DNA of 64,000 nt from Bacteroidales bacterium (GTDB taxonomy: Bacteria; Bacteroidota; Bacteroidia; Bacteroidales; UBA932). The stretch is from NCBI GenBank assembly GCA_023667095.1, contig JAMPAT010000009.1, positions 19,317 through 83,316 of the forward strand. The letters are read 5' to 3'. The notes under the pieces are model-generated. The model was given only the letters and a program-made list of their open reading frames with translations. It was not told the origin of the DNA and did no database searches. Position numbers and translations under genes: made by a program. Below, in pieces: positions 8,147-17,932 of the stretch. How positions within the stretch are numbered: position 1 is the stretch's first letter; each line of letters opens with the position of its first letter.

Positions 8147-9607
8147 TTAATTGGAATATCGCCTGTCGTGGCCGTCCAATGCAATGAATATGAACAGCAA
8201 TATGGTGAATGCCAGCAGTGAGGAGCCCCCATAGCTTATGAAGGGAAGCGGGATTCCGATGACAGGCATGATTCCGATTGTCATGCCTATATTTATGAAC
8301 AGGTGCATGAATATGCAGCTTGCAACGCAATAGCCATATATCCTTGTGAATGCCTCCTTGCTCTTCTCCGCATTGTGCACAATCCTCCATATCATGAAGA
8401 TATATATGAGGATGACTGCAGACGATCCGAGAAATCCCCATTCTTCACCGATTGTACAGAAAATAAAGTCAGTACTTTGCTCCGGGACAAATCCGTACGT
8501 GGTCTGCGTGCCGTTGAGGTATCCTTTGCCGGCCAGCCCTCCCGAACCTATTGCAATCATGGACTGGTTTACATTGTATCCAACTCCTGAAGGATCCTCC
8601 TTCATGCCGAGAAGGACCTCGATACGTTTGCGCTGGTGATCCTGCAGCACACTGTTGAACAGGAATTCTGTGGAAAACACTAAGAGTGTACCGGCAATCA
8701 CAGCCGCTGCAGCAAAATATGTAAAGGCATTGCCCCTCCGGTATGCCTGGAACAGTGATATCGGAAGCACAGCCACCATTGCTGCTCCAAGTATATATAG
8801 TGGATTGACGGCTGCAGCTATCTCTTCCGGATTCTCGAAAAGCCCAGCTATATGCACAATGGCAGCAGGGACAAATCCCAGCGCAATGATGGCAGGAAGA
8901 TATTTGATTGCCCACCCTTTAAGCCTGCCGGAATAGATTGCGTCACAGAATGTCGCCACAGCCAGCAGGAAAAGTATGGCCATATATGGCGATACTGTAA
9001 GCGTCATTATGAACAGGACTATGGCCATGCCGATCATAAACAGCAGCCATCCGGAAAGTCCCTCCCTGTAGAGGACAAATGCAAATCCCACATACACCAG
9101 GGTCGTCCCTGTCTCATTCTGCAGTATGATTATCAGCATCGGGAGGACTATGATTGCCGCAACCGTCAGGAAATGCTTCATGTTTCCCATCTTGAATCCG
9201 TACTGCCCCATGACCGTGGCAAGAAGCAGCGATGTCGATATCTTTGAGATTTCGGCAGGCTGGAACTTTATAGGGCCGAAGACGAACCATGACTGGGAAC
9301 CTTTTGTAGATGTCCCGAGGAATATGACAGTTACCAGAAGGAGAATTGTCAGTGCATATATAGGTACGGAAAGGCTTTCGTAAATCCTCGGGTTGAATAT
9401 GAACACAATCAGCACAGCCATCGCAAGGCTGATCATCAGCCACATGAACTGTTTGCCGCTTCTTCCGGACAGACTCAGTATCGAACCTGCCTCTGCGGAA
9501 TGTATGGAAGCATATATGTTGATGATCCCGATAGCTGTCAGCACAGCATAGCACAGGACCAGAATCCAGTCAATGTTCTTGGATAATCCTTTTTCTGTCA
9601 GTTGCAT
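8147..9607 (-). CDS. rodA: RodA peptidoglycan glycosyltransferase (SEDS family)
   Basis: A 486-residue polytopic membrane protein that polymerises lipid II for side-wall growth together with PBP2. Many hydrophobic segments are visible, starting with W-I-L-V-L-C-Y-A-V-L. SEDS hallmarks are G-S-Q-S-W in the first third, N-E-T-G-T near residue 165, the loop I-A-I-G-S-G-G-L-x-G-K-G, E-Q-S-T-D-F-I-F with the conserved Asp, and P-F-I-S-Y-G-G-S-S at the C terminus. It is somewhat longer than E. coli RodA (370) because of an enlarged central periplasmic/membrane region. It lies 13 bp after mrdA as the last gene of the mre operon. Confidence 0.93.
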   Translation of the reverse strand: MQLTEKGLSKNIDWILVLCYAVLTAIGIINIYASIHSAEAGSILSLSGRSGKQFMWLMISLAMAVLIVFIFNPRIYESLSVPIYALTILLLVTVIFLGTSTKGSQSWFVFGPIKFQPAEISKISTSLLLATVMGQYGFKMGNMKHFLTVAAIIVLPMLIIILQNETGTTLVYVGFAFVLYREGLSGWLLFMIGMAIVLFIMTLTVSPYMAILFLLAVATFCDAIYSGRLKGWAIKYLPAIIALGFVPAAIVHIAGLFENPEEIAAAVNPLYILGAAMVAVLPISLFQAYRRGNAFTYFAAAAVIAGTLLVFSTEFLFNSVLQDHQRKRIEVLLGMKEDPSGVGYNVNQSMIAIGSGGLAGKGYLNGTQTTYGFVPEQSTDFIFCTIGEEWGFLGSSAVILIYIFMIWRIVHNAEKSKEAFTRIYGYCVASCIFMHLFINIGMTIGIMPVIGIPLPFISYGGSSLLAFTILLFIFIALDGHDRRYSN

Positions 9608-9620
9608 ATGGCTTTTATGC

Positions 9621-11462
9621 TTAGTTCGGTTTGACCTTGTGCATCAGGTTGCCGTCAAGGACCCTTTTCTCCAGTGGCTTGCGGGATTCCCCGATTTCCC
9701 CGTTCAGATACTTCTCGACAAGCAGTGAGGCGATAGGGGCAGCCCATGCCGCACCGAATGAGCCGTTCTCAACGTATGCAGCAACGGCTATCTTGGGGTT
9801 GTCCTTTGGCGCAAAGCAGATGAAGACGGAGTTGTCGTCTCCGCGCGGATTCTGCGCTGTACCTGTCTTTCCGCAGATGTCCAGGCCCTTGACCTCCGCT
9901 ACGCTGGCCGTACCTCCGGAGCCGTATCCGCTGTTGACAGCCCTGTACATCCCCTGCACAACTTTCGGGAAATGAAGGGTGTCCACCATCGTGTACTGCT
10001 TCTCTTTGTATTTGTCATCAATTGAGACGTTTTCGGAGTCCTTGACAATGTGCGGGATATAGTAGAATCCACGGTTCGCGATTGTAGAACAGAGGTTTGC
10101 AAGGTGCAGAGGGGTGCATCCTATCTCACCCTGGCCTATTGACAGGGATATGATTGTGGTAGCTTTCCAGCCGCCTTTGCCATAGACCTTGTTGTAATAT
10201 TTCGAATCCGGGATTGTGCCTCCAAGTTCAGCCGGGAAGTCGCTCCCGAGCTTCCGCCCGAACCCGAAACTCTTGACATAGCTGTTCCACACATCAAGTG
10301 CCTCTCCGATGTTGCTGTACCTGCTGTTCTCAAGCAGGTTTCTCAGGACATAGCAATAGTATGCGTTGCATGACATCATGATGGACTCCTCCAGGTTCAG
10401 CGGGGAACGGTGGGCATGGCATCCGAGCTTGTGTTTCCCGAAATGGTATCCCATACTGCATGGATAGCATGTTGAAGGTGCAAGGACCCCTTCCTGCAGG
10501 CCGATAAGGCCGTTGACGAGCTTGAATACGGAGCCTGGAGGATATGGTGCCTGTACAGCCCTGTTGAACATCGGCTTGTACGGGTTGGAGACCACTTCCC
10601 CGTAATGGTTCCCGAAGTCCGCGAGTATGTCCACGTCTATTCCAGGACTTGACACAAGTGTCAGAATCTCACCGGTGGAAGGCTCGATTGCAACGAGGCT
10701 TCCGACCTTGTTCTGCATCAGCATCTGTCCGTAATGCTGCAGTTCCGCATCGATTGTTGTCGTTATGTCATTTCCAGGAACGGCTTCCTTGTCCATCTCC
10801 CCGTCCCTGTAGCGCGTCATTATCCTGTTGTGCGAATTCCTCAGGTATACAGCATAGCCTTTCTCGCCTCTCAGGTCCTTTTCCCTTGCAGCCTCTATTC
10901 CTGTCATCCCTGCGTAGTCCCCGGCCTTATATTCGCCCTCGTGCCTGTTGATATATGACTGATCGACCTCGGAGACATATCCGAGCAGGTTCCCTCCTGC
11001 ATTGAACGGGTATTCCCTTGCATTTCTGACCTGGCCGCTGAATCCGGGAAACATATACGCCACCTCTGCGAATTTCATATAGGTTTCCGGCGAAAGCTGC
11101 TTTATCATTACGACCGACTGGTAGCCGATTCTCCTCCTGTTCTTCCTGTATTCCCCGAATTTCCTGGTCACGAATTCCTTTTCCACACCGAGCACACGGC
11201 AGAATGTCGCAGTGTCAAATGCCTCCACGTCGCGTGGGGTGACAAGCAGGTCGTAGGTAGTCTTGTTGCCGACAAGTATTTTCCCGTTCCTGTCATGGAT
11301 GATTCCGCGCACAGGATAGATTGTCTGGTAGACCATTGAGTTGTTGGACGCGTCAATCTTGAACTTGTCATCGATAATCTGTATGACAAACAGGCGTGCA
11401 ATAAGGATTGCAGCCGTGATTCCTAATCCTATGAGCAGCTTGTTTGGCCTGTCCAGTTTCAT
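9621..11462 (-). CDS. mrdA: Penicillin-binding protein 2 (transpeptidase)
   Basis: A 613-residue class B PBP that cross-links peptidoglycan during elongation, partner of RodA. One membrane anchor is at about 9-30. The dimerisation domain includes R-G-I-I-H-D-R-N-G. The transpeptidase motifs are S311-V-F-K314 in P-G-S-V-F-K, the S-x-N motif in M-S-C-N-A-Y-Y-C, and K-T-G in CGKTGTAQNP. Order and spacing are standard. The gene lies between mreD (4 bp upstream) and rodA (13 bp downstream), so the operon supplies both enzymes and scaffold of the elongasome. Confidence 0.94.
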   Translation of the reverse strand: MKLDRPNKLLIGLGITAAILIARLFVIQIIDDKFKIDASNNSMVYQTIYPVRGIIHDRNGKILVGNKTTYDLLVTPRDVEAFDTATFCRVLGVEKEFVTRKFGEYRKNRRRIGYQSVVMIKQLSPETYMKFAEVAYMFPGFSGQVRNAREYPFNAGGNLLGYVSEVDQSYINRHEGEYKAGDYAGMTGIEAAREKDLRGEKGYAVYLRNSHNRIMTRYRDGEMDKEAVPGNDITTTIDAELQHYGQMLMQNKVGSLVAIEPSTGEILTLVSSPGIDVDILADFGNHYGEVVSNPYKPMFNRAVQAPYPPGSVFKLVNGLIGLQEGVLAPSTCYPCSMGYHFGKHKLGCHAHRSPLNLEESIMMSCNAYYCYVLRNLLENSRYSNIGEALDVWNSYVKSFGFGRKLGSDFPAELGGTIPDSKYYNKVYGKGGWKATTIISLSIGQGEIGCTPLHLANLCSTIANRGFYYIPHIVKDSENVSIDDKYKEKQYTMVDTLHFPKVVQGMYRAVNSGYGSGGTASVAEVKGLDICGKTGTAQNPRGDDNSVFICFAPKDNPKIAVAAYVENGSFGAAWAAPIASLLVEKYLNGEIGESRKPLEKRVLDGNLMHKVKPN

Positions 11463-11466
11463 CTGT

Positions 11467-11982
11467 CTAATTGTTTTGGGAGGTGAGGATATTCACAACA
11501 AACAATGAAAGCGGGAATGTGCACACCATGCTTCCGGCAAACCTTGCGGCGTTGAACCAGGAAGGACGTACACCGGCTCCGTCTGCAAGTATGTATATGA
11601 CGAAAAATATCATCATGGCAAGGAACAGTGCGTATGAAATCTTTGCGGCCCCGTTTTTCCTGAACGAGAAGTTGTCCTGTCTTGTCAGCATGTCCTCTCC
11701 CATGATTATCCTGATTATTGTCTTCTGTGACAATGCTACAGGAACCAGTGCAAGCGTGTTCAGCCCGAGTATGCCCTCTGCCAGGAAATCTACTGCCAGT
11801 CCCGAGGCAAATGCGATTGCCATAACCCAGACAGTGTTTATGGAAACCGGAATGCAGAGAATCATGGCAGGCAGGATAGACAGCATGATGTATGGGCTGA
11901 AATTGAAGTAGTTGCCTATCACCACCTGGGCAATAAGCAGCAGCGGGAATATTATCCCGAAATTCTGGACTGCATTCTTCAT
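11467..11982 (-). CDS. mreD: Rod shape-determining protein MreD
   Basis: A 171-residue membrane protein with about five hydrophobic segments, starting I-I-F-P-L-L-L-I-A-Q-V-V-I. MreD sequences vary strongly; the call rests on size, topology and position between mreC and mrdA. Its start codon overlaps the mreC stop by 4 bp, so translation is probably coupled. Confidence 0.85.
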   Translation of the reverse strand: MKNAVQNFGIIFPLLLIAQVVIGNYFNFSPYIMLSILPAMILCIPVSINTVWVMAIAFASGLAVDFLAEGILGLNTLALVPVALSQKTIIRIIMGEDMLTRQDNFSFRKNGAAKISYALFLAMMIFFVIYILADGAGVRPSWFNAARFAGSMVCTFPLSLFVVNILTSQNN

Positions 11983-12797
11983 CTTGTCTCCAGTTCCTTT
12001 AGTTCTTCCTTGTCAAGGTTGGCTGTCACAGTCACATACCGGACTTTACTGAAATCAGTAAACATCAGGATGTCAATTTCGTATGTCGCCCCGTTTATCG
12101 TCTTCCATGTCTCTATGGTCCCGATAGGTATGTCAGGTGGGAATATGGCGGAATACCCGCTTGTGTAGACCGTGTCGCCCCTGACAACCTCGATGTGCTG
12201 CGGGATTTCACCCAATATCGCGCTTCTGGTGTCCCTGCCATTCCATCTCAACGCCCCGACGGCCCCGTCTTTTCCAATCCTTGCGCTTACAGCCATGTCG
12301 GCGTTGGTGAACGCCCTTGCGTATGAATAATGCTGGCTGACAGCATCTACAATGCCTATGACACCGTTCCTGGTCACTATGCCCGAATGGGCCTTGATCC
12401 CGTCCATGGAGCCTTTGTTGATTATCAGGTAGCTGTGCTGGCGGCTGTTGCCAGCCTTTGTGATTGCAGCAGGGATGTACATGTAGTTGCCTATGCAGTA
12501 GGCTGACGTGCCGTCTTCCAATTTATCAGCCATGGAAATGTGCCCGTATTCCCTCAGCTTCCTGAGCAGGAGTGCATTCTCCTCTGCCAGTTCCTCATTT
12601 ATCCTGTTGAGACGGAAATACCTGGATATGGACTCCGTCCCTCCCCAGACAGTGGACATGAAGCCATGCACGCCTCTTGAAATCCATGTGTCCTGGAGAA
12701 TCCCGTTATATTTCAACATACCCAATGCAGCTACCTCCATTATGATGAAGATAGCTGCGACTGTCATGTAATATAATATGTTTCCTTTGCGGGACAT
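11979..12797 (-). CDS. mreC: Rod shape-determining protein MreC
   Basis: A 272-residue inner-membrane protein with a large periplasmic part. One membrane segment at about 8-28 is followed by a short coiled coil (I-N-E-E-L-A-E-E-N-A-L-L) and the two beta-barrel domains; K-G-S-M-D-G-I-K and G-V-I-G-I-V are the recognisable core motifs. MreC binds PBP2 and switches RodA-PBP2 on. It begins 1 bp after the mreB stop and overlaps mreD by 4 bp. Confidence 0.92.
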   Translation of the reverse strand: MSRKGNILYYMTVAAIFIIMEVAALGMLKYNGILQDTWISRGVHGFMSTVWGGTESISRYFRLNRINEELAEENALLLRKLREYGHISMADKLEDGTSAYCIGNYMYIPAAITKAGNSRQHSYLIINKGSMDGIKAHSGIVTRNGVIGIVDAVSQHYSYARAFTNADMAVSARIGKDGAVGALRWNGRDTRSAILGEIPQHIEVVRGDTVYTSGYSAIFPPDIPIGTIETWKTINGATYEIDILMFTDFSKVRYVTVTANLDKEELKELETR

Positions 12798-12798
12798 C

Positions 12799-13821
12799 TT
12801 ATCTCATGAGGAATGGATAATGTTCCGCGTTCTTCAGGGCAAGGCATGTTCCGCGTGCCACAGCCCTCAGAGGATCCTCTGCAACATGGAACGGGATATT
12901 CACCTTCTCGCTGAGCCTCTTGTCAAGCCCCCTCAGGAGTGCACCGCCCCCGGAAAGGAAGATTCCGTTCTCCACTATGTCCGAGTAAAGCTCAGGCGGA
13001 GTCTGCTCCAGGACATGCAGGATTCCGGTCTCTATCTTTGCAATGCTCTTGTCAAGGCAGTGTGAGATGTCCTCATATGTGATTGTCGCTGCAATCGGGT
13101 GAGCCGTCATCAGGTTAGGTCCCCTTACTGTAAATGGCTCAGGCTCTACCTCAAGCTCAGGAAGCACGGAACCTACTGCAATCTTTATCTTTTCAGCAGT
13201 GATTTCTCCTACCTTGATGTTGTACTGCTGCCTCATGTAGTACTGTATGTCGCTTGTCAGCACGTCTCCTGCTACACGGATACTGTCCTGTACCACGATT
13301 CCTCCGAGTGATATTACGGCAATCTCAGTTGTTCCTCCTCCTATGTCAACAACCATGTTCCCTTTAGGTGCCTCCACGTCAAGCCCGATACCGAGGGCGG
13401 CAGCCATTGGCTCGTATATCAGATATACATCCCTTCCTCCGGCACGCTCTGTGGACTCCCTTACTGCCTTGCGCTCGACAGGGGTGCTTCCGGACGGGAT
13501 GCCTACCACAATCTTAAGGTTAGGGGTGAAGATTGACCTGCGTTTCCTGTTCACCTGCCTGATGAATCCGCGTATCATGATTTCAGCGGCATCGAAGTCT
13601 GCGATGACACCGTCCCTGAGAGGGCGGACTGTCTTGATGCCGGGATTCTCCCTTTCCTGCATCAGCTTGGCCTTCTGCCCGATGGCTATCATTTTACCTG
13701 TAAGGTTGTCAAATGCTACAATGCTTGGCTCGTCCAGTATGATCTTGTCATTCTGGAAAATCACCGTATTTGCTGTGCCCAGGTCGATGGCAAGTTCCTG
13801 GGTCAAAAAAGAAAATCCCAT
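12799..13821 (-). CDS. mreB: Actin-like cell-shape protein MreB
   Basis: A 340-residue actin homologue that forms membrane-bound filaments guiding side-wall synthesis. The first phosphate motif DLGTANT is at residues 13-19, the second is VVDIGGGTTEIAV, and the adenosine motif is F-L-S-G-G-G-A-L-L. The short N-terminal stretch F-S-F-L-T-Q-E fits the membrane-binding end. It is the first gene of mreB-mreC-mreD-mrdA-rodA and is divergent from ispD across an 84-bp AT-rich gap. Confidence 0.97.
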   Translation of the reverse strand: MGFSFLTQELAIDLGTANTVIFQNDKIILDEPSIVAFDNLTGKMIAIGQKAKLMQERENPGIKTVRPLRDGVIADFDAAEIMIRGFIRQVNRKRRSIFTPNLKIVVGIPSGSTPVERKAVRESTERAGGRDVYLIYEPMAAALGIGLDVEAPKGNMVVDIGGGTTEIAVISLGGIVVQDSIRVAGDVLTSDIQYYMRQQYNIKVGEITAEKIKIAVGSVLPELEVEPEPFTVRGPNLMTAHPIAATITYEDISHCLDKSIAKIETGILHVLEQTPPELYSDIVENGIFLSGGGALLRGLDKRLSEKVNIPFHVAEDPLRAVARGTCLALKNAEHYPFLMR

Positions 13822-13842
13822 ACTAAAATCTGTCGGTTTAAT

Positions 13843-13879
13843 TTTGAGGTCGTAAAATTACGGAAAAAAGTTAAATTTG
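13843..13879 (+). promoter_or_regulatory. Promoter candidate for ispD
   Basis: TAAATTTG at 13872-13879 is an exact -7 match 26 bp before the ATG. TTTG at 13843-13846 lies 25 bp upstream, a little farther than usual. The same gap must also hold the mreB promoter on the other strand. Confidence 0.45.
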
Positions 13880-13905
13880 CGAACAAAAGAGAACAATTAA
13901 GTTAC

Positions 13906-14625
13906 ATGGAAAGGAAAAAATTTCTGATAGTCACGGCAGGAGGAAAAGGTGTGCGGATGGGAGGTGCTGTACCAAAGCAGTTTATGGAGATTGGAGGAAA
14001 GGCTGTCCTCAGGCTCTCGATAGAGCGTTTCCTTGAGGCTGTCCCGGACATAAAGGTGATGGCAGTACTTCCGCAGGAACATATTGCCCTATGGAAGGAA
14101 TATTGCATCAGGACCGGCTTTGTATGTCCCCAGACGATAGTGCCGGGAGGATTTACACGGTTCCATTCCGTGAAGAACGCTCTTGCCAGGATTCCTGACG
14201 GAGCGGCTGTTGCTGTACATGACGGTGTCAGGCCCTTTGTCCCTGTTGAGATGATAAGGGATATGTTTGATGTGGCCGTGTCCGCCCCTGCTGTTGTCCC
14301 TGTTGTCCCCGTTGTGGATACACTTAAGGTATTGAGGCGTGTAGAAGGAGACGGCGGGACTGAAAGGCTTGAACCTGTGACAGGAGCATCTGCAGACCGT
14401 AGCGTCCTGTTCGGTGCGCAGACCCCGCAGGTATTCCATTCAGAGGTGCTGAGGGAAGCTTATATGCAGGCATTTGACCCTCTGTTCACAGACGATGCTT
14501 CTGTGGTGGAAAGAAAAAATATTCCGGTCAGATATGTGGATGGTGACCGGAACAATATAAAGATAACTACAAGGGAAGACCTTGTCCTTGCGGAGGCAAT
14601 CATGTCGCTCAAGGCCATCCGGTGA
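13906..14625 (+). CDS. ispD: 2-C-methyl-D-erythritol 4-phosphate cytidylyltransferase
   Basis: A 239-residue cytosolic enzyme of the MEP isoprenoid pathway; it joins CTP and methylerythritol phosphate. The nucleotide-binding start is TAGGKGVRMGG followed by P-K-Q-F, then V-H-D-G-V-R-P-F and G-A-Q-T-P-Q-V-F, all family signatures, and T-R-E-D-L near the end. Length is normal. A single gene, divergent from mreB and convergent with the Lrp-type regulator (stops 8 bp apart). Confidence 0.95.
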   Translation: MERKKFLIVTAGGKGVRMGGAVPKQFMEIGGKAVLRLSIERFLEAVPDIKVMAVLPQEHIALWKEYCIRTGFVCPQTIVPGGFTRFHSVKNALARIPDGAAVAVHDGVRPFVPVEMIRDMFDVAVSAPAVVPVVPVVDTLKVLRRVEGDGGTERLEPVTGASADRSVLFGAQTPQVFHSEVLREAYMQAFDPLFTDDASVVERKNIPVRYVDGDRNNIKITTREDLVLAEAIMSLKAIR

Positions 14626-14633
14626 GAAGGTGC

Positions 14634-15140
14634 TTACTCCTTTGTGACAATGTCCCTGGTAAAATTCGTGCTCTGGTATTCCTTTACCCAGACCTGTCTC
14701 TCGATAGCCTGGTCAAGTGAAATCATTGTTTCTGTGGACTGTACATATGGAGTCTTCTGGATCGTGTTTATCAGGACTTCCATAAGGTGGTCATGGTCAA
14801 TGCAATATACTTTAAGCAGCAATGCATATCTTCCTGTGATGAAATGACATTCTACAATTTCCGAGATTCTCTTGAATGATTCGATTACTTCCGGATATTT
14901 GTTCGCTTCAGACAATGATACGCTGATAAAGGCGCATACGTTAAGGCCTATGGCCTGGGGCTTGACGAGAAGCCTTGAACCAGTTATTACACCATTGGCT
15001 TCAAGTCTTTTGACCCTCTGGTGTATTGCAGCGCCAGAGACGCCGCACTCCCTGGCAATCTCAAGAAACGGCATCCTTGCGTTCTTGATGAGAAAATAAA
15101 GGATTTTCTGATCGATTCGATCAATGTGATAGACCGGCAT
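14634..15140 (-). CDS. Lrp/AsnC family transcriptional regulator
   Basis: A 168-residue DNA-binding protein. The N-terminal helix-turn-helix is I-D-Q-K-I-L...E-I-A-R-E-C-G-V-S followed by I-H-Q-R-V-K-R-L-E, and the RAM/ACT-like ligand domain follows from about residue 65 with an I-T-G-x-Y stretch. Such regulators respond to amino acids and control their metabolism; the targets cannot be read from the sequence. The upstream 140 bp is very AT-rich. It is convergent with ispD and separated from topA by the terminator at 15287. Confidence 0.9.
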   Translation of the reverse strand: MPVYHIDRIDQKILYFLIKNARMPFLEIARECGVSGAAIHQRVKRLEANGVITGSRLLVKPQAIGLNVCAFISVSLSEANKYPEVIESFKRISEIVECHFITGRYALLLKVYCIDHDHLMEVLINTIQKTPYVQSTETMISLDQAIERQVWVKEYQSTNFTRDIVTKE

Positions 15141-15286
15141 AGTTCGTTTGTATTAAAATAATTATCGCAAAATGCGAATTTATAAAAAAAATAATAAAAA
15201 ACAACGGTTCCGTCAATATGCGCCATGAAAATTTCGGATAATAGTGGACTGTTGCCGGATATGTATGCACTTTATGGATAAAAGGC

Positions 15287-15327
15287 ATGCGCTCCAGATG
15301 CAGTCAAAAGACACATCTGGAGCGCAT
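15287..15327 (-). terminator. Terminator behind topA
   Basis: Perfect 14-bp stem ATGCGCTCCAGATG / CATCTGGAGCGCAT (15287-15300, 15314-15327) with a 13-nt loop. On the minus strand it is followed by GCC-TTTTA, 26 bp after the topA stop. Confidence 0.8.
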
Positions 15328-15352
15328 CGGATATAGCCATTCGGCATTGCGC

Positions 15353-17674
15353 TTATTTCCTGCTTCTCCTGCTGAATTTCCTTGCACCGCCGGTCGGTTT
15401 GCCGTTCTCGATTATCGATTTGCAGTCAGATTCTGTAAGAGACTTTGCATCAGTGTCTTTAGGAATCCTGTAGTTGCTTCCGTTGAACTTGATGTATGGG
15501 CCATAGTTTCCGTTGATGACCTGTATTCCGCCTTCAAACTCAGATATGATGTCAACTGCAGGCCTGTTTAGGCTTGCCTCGATGATTTCCGCACATTTGT
15601 CAAGGCTGACGCTTAACGGGTCCGTGCCCTTTGGGAGCGAAATGTTCTTGTCACCATATTTGATATATGGCCCGAAGCGTCCCTTTGTACAGATTATGTC
15701 AATCCCTTTGTACTGCCCGACATTCCTCGGGAGTTCGAAAAGCTTAAGCGCATCTTCAAGTGTAATGCTCTCAATTAGCTGGCCCTGTGCGAGATTTGCG
15801 TACACTTTGTCTTCTCCGTCGCCTTTCTGTACGTAAGGGCCGTATTTGCCGTATTTTGCTGTAAGCATCTTTCCGTCCTTGGGGTCAACGCCCAGCTCGC
15901 GGCTCACATGGCTGTACTCCTTGTTGCTCATCGTTTCATCCACAGTCTTGTGGAAAGGTGCATAGAACTCCGCAATGACCTTGTTCCATGTCTCTTCTCC
16001 TGCTGCAATCCTGTCGAAGTCCTCCTCAACGCTTGCAGTGAAGCCGTAGTCAAGGATGTGCTCAAAATGCTCGACAAGATAGTCAGTTACAATCATTCCT
16101 ATTTCCTGCGGAAGCAGACGGCCTTTCTCCACACCGATATTCTCTGTCTTGGATGACGATGAAATCTTGCCGTTTTTCAAGGAAAGGTTGGTTACTTGCA
16201 CTTTCTCCCCTTCCTTGTCTCCCTTGACAATGTATCCGCGTCCCTTTGTGAGGGTCGAGATTGTCGGAGCGTATGTTGACGGCCTTCCTATGCCAAGTTC
16301 TTCAAGCTTCTTTACCAGTGTAGCCTCTGAATATCTTGAAGGGGCGGATGTGAACTTTGTGTCTGCTGTGATTCCCGTTTCTGTCATCACATCACCTATG
16401 CTGAGTTCCGGAAGCATCACTTCTTCTGCATCCTGCTGCTGTTCGTCGCTGCTTTCCATGTAGAGTTTGAGGAAACCGTCAAATATGACCTGGGCTGCCT
16501 GTACTGCAAAAAGTTCATCTCCCTTGTCAAACCCGACCTTTATGTCTGTCCTGCTGATTCTTGCATCGCTCATCTGGCTGGCCACGGTCCTTTTCCATAT
16601 AAGTTCATACAGCCTCTGCTCTTGTGGAGTCCCGTTGATGTGCGTGTTCTCTATATATGTAGGCCTGATGGCTTCGTGCGCCTCCTGTGCGCCCTTTGCC
16701 TTTGTCTTGTATTGTCTCGGACGGGAGTATTCCTCTCCGAAATTTCCGCAGATGAACTGCCTGGCTGTATTCACCGCAAGTGAGGACAGGTTGGTTGAAT
16801 CGGTACGCATATAGGTGATGAGTCCCTGCTCGTATAGCTTCTGTGCTATGCTCATTGTCTGGCTTACAGACAGATGCAGCTTTCTTGCTGCTTCCTGCTG
16901 CAGTGATGATGTTGTGAACGGTGCCGCAGGAACACGGCCTACCTCCTTCTTCTCTATGTTCCTTATATTGAAATTTGCCCCTATGCATCTTTCAAGGAAT
17001 GCCCTTGCGCCGGCAATGTCAGGGAATTTCCGGTCGAGGGACGCCTTTACCACGAGCCCTTCTGCTGTACCCTCCGGGTGGAAGAATGCCTCAACCTTGT
17101 AATATTGCTCCTTCTGGAAGTTCAGGATTTCCCTTTCCCTGTCAACGACAAGACGGAGCGCAACAGACTGTACACGTCCTGCGGAAAGCTTCGGCTGGAT
17201 TTTCCTCCACAGCACAGGTGACAGTTCGAATCCTACCAGGCGGTCAAGGACACGGCGTGCCTGCTGGGCATCAACCAGGCTCATGTCAATGTCCCTTGGA
17301 TTTTCGATTGCATTCAATATTGCATTTTTCGTAATCTCGTGGAACACAATGCGCTTTGTGCTCTCTTTCTTCAGGCCTAACGTCTCATACAGATGCCAGC
17401 TTATGGCTTCACCCTCACGGTCCTCATCGGATGCCAGCCAGACTGTATCAGCTGCCTTGGCGGCTTTCTTGAGTTCGGACACGACCTTCTTCTTGTCATC
17501 CGGTATCACATATTCAGGCATGAACCCGTTCTCGACATCAATGCTGAGTGAACTGTCGTTAAGGTCACGTATATGCCCGAAACTGGATTTCACTGTGAAA
17601 TCCTTACCGAGGAATTTCTGGATAGTCCCTGCCTTTGCCGGGGACTCTACTATGACAAGATTCTGATTACCCAT
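15353..17674 (-). CDS. topA: DNA topoisomerase I
   Basis: A type IA topoisomerase that relaxes negative supercoils. The Toprim domain starts NLVIVESPAKAGTIQ with the catalytic Glu, followed by S-D-E-D-R-E-G-E; the active-site Tyr is in GLITYMRTDSTN. The C terminus carries three topoisomerase repeats with F/Y-G-P-Y-I/V-K signatures but no zinc cysteines, common in Bacteroidota. I use the ATG at 17674 (773 residues), because M-G-N-Q-N-L-V-I-V aligns with the usual start; the frame stays open to an ATG at 17770, whose extra 32 residues look non-homologous. Divergent from the PBP1A gene. Confidence 0.94.
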   Translation of the reverse strand: MGNQNLVIVESPAKAGTIQKFLGKDFTVKSSFGHIRDLNDSSLSIDVENGFMPEYVIPDDKKKVVSELKKAAKAADTVWLASDEDREGEAISWHLYETLGLKKESTKRIVFHEITKNAILNAIENPRDIDMSLVDAQQARRVLDRLVGFELSPVLWRKIQPKLSAGRVQSVALRLVVDREREILNFQKEQYYKVEAFFHPEGTAEGLVVKASLDRKFPDIAGARAFLERCIGANFNIRNIEKKEVGRVPAAPFTTSSLQQEAARKLHLSVSQTMSIAQKLYEQGLITYMRTDSTNLSSLAVNTARQFICGNFGEEYSRPRQYKTKAKGAQEAHEAIRPTYIENTHINGTPQEQRLYELIWKRTVASQMSDARISRTDIKVGFDKGDELFAVQAAQVIFDGFLKLYMESSDEQQQDAEEVMLPELSIGDVMTETGITADTKFTSAPSRYSEATLVKKLEELGIGRPSTYAPTISTLTKGRGYIVKGDKEGEKVQVTNLSLKNGKISSSSKTENIGVEKGRLLPQEIGMIVTDYLVEHFEHILDYGFTASVEEDFDRIAAGEETWNKVIAEFYAPFHKTVDETMSNKEYSHVSRELGVDPKDGKMLTAKYGKYGPYVQKGDGEDKVYANLAQGQLIESITLEDALKLFELPRNVGQYKGIDIICTKGRFGPYIKYGDKNISLPKGTDPLSVSLDKCAEIIEASLNRPAVDIISEFEGGIQVINGNYGPYIKFNGSNYRIPKDTDAKSLTESDCKSIIENGKPTGGARKFSRRSRK

Positions 17675-17780
17675 ATATAAATCTGTTTTTAAGCGTATGG
17701 CAGACATGAAATTCCCATGTCCCGTCCAAATGAAAATGCAAAGTAAGAAACAAACAGGGCAATTTTCCAAATTTTGTTGT

Positions 17781-17788
17781 TAATTTTG
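17781..17788 (+). promoter_or_regulatory. -7 box upstream of the PBP1A gene
   Basis: TAATTTTG is an exact -7 match. It lies inside the longest possible PBP1A frame (from 17774), which favours the internal ATG at 17933 as the real start and leaves a leader of about 140 nt. No clear -33. Confidence 0.45.
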
Positions 17789-17932
17789 CAACTTTATGTG
17801 CTCTGCCGGTGTGTGCAGGCCTGCAGGTACGGTTTTCCTTCGGGAAGCGGAGACAGGAGCTTGCACAGGGCAGCATTTCGCCATGCTCCCGGGCCATGGG
17901 CACAGCAAGTTAAGGACATTAAATATAACAGG

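Noticed and set aside
17675..17932. Long N-terminal extensions of topA and the PBP1A gene
   Set aside because: Neither resembles its family, and the PBP1A extension contains an exact -7 promoter box.
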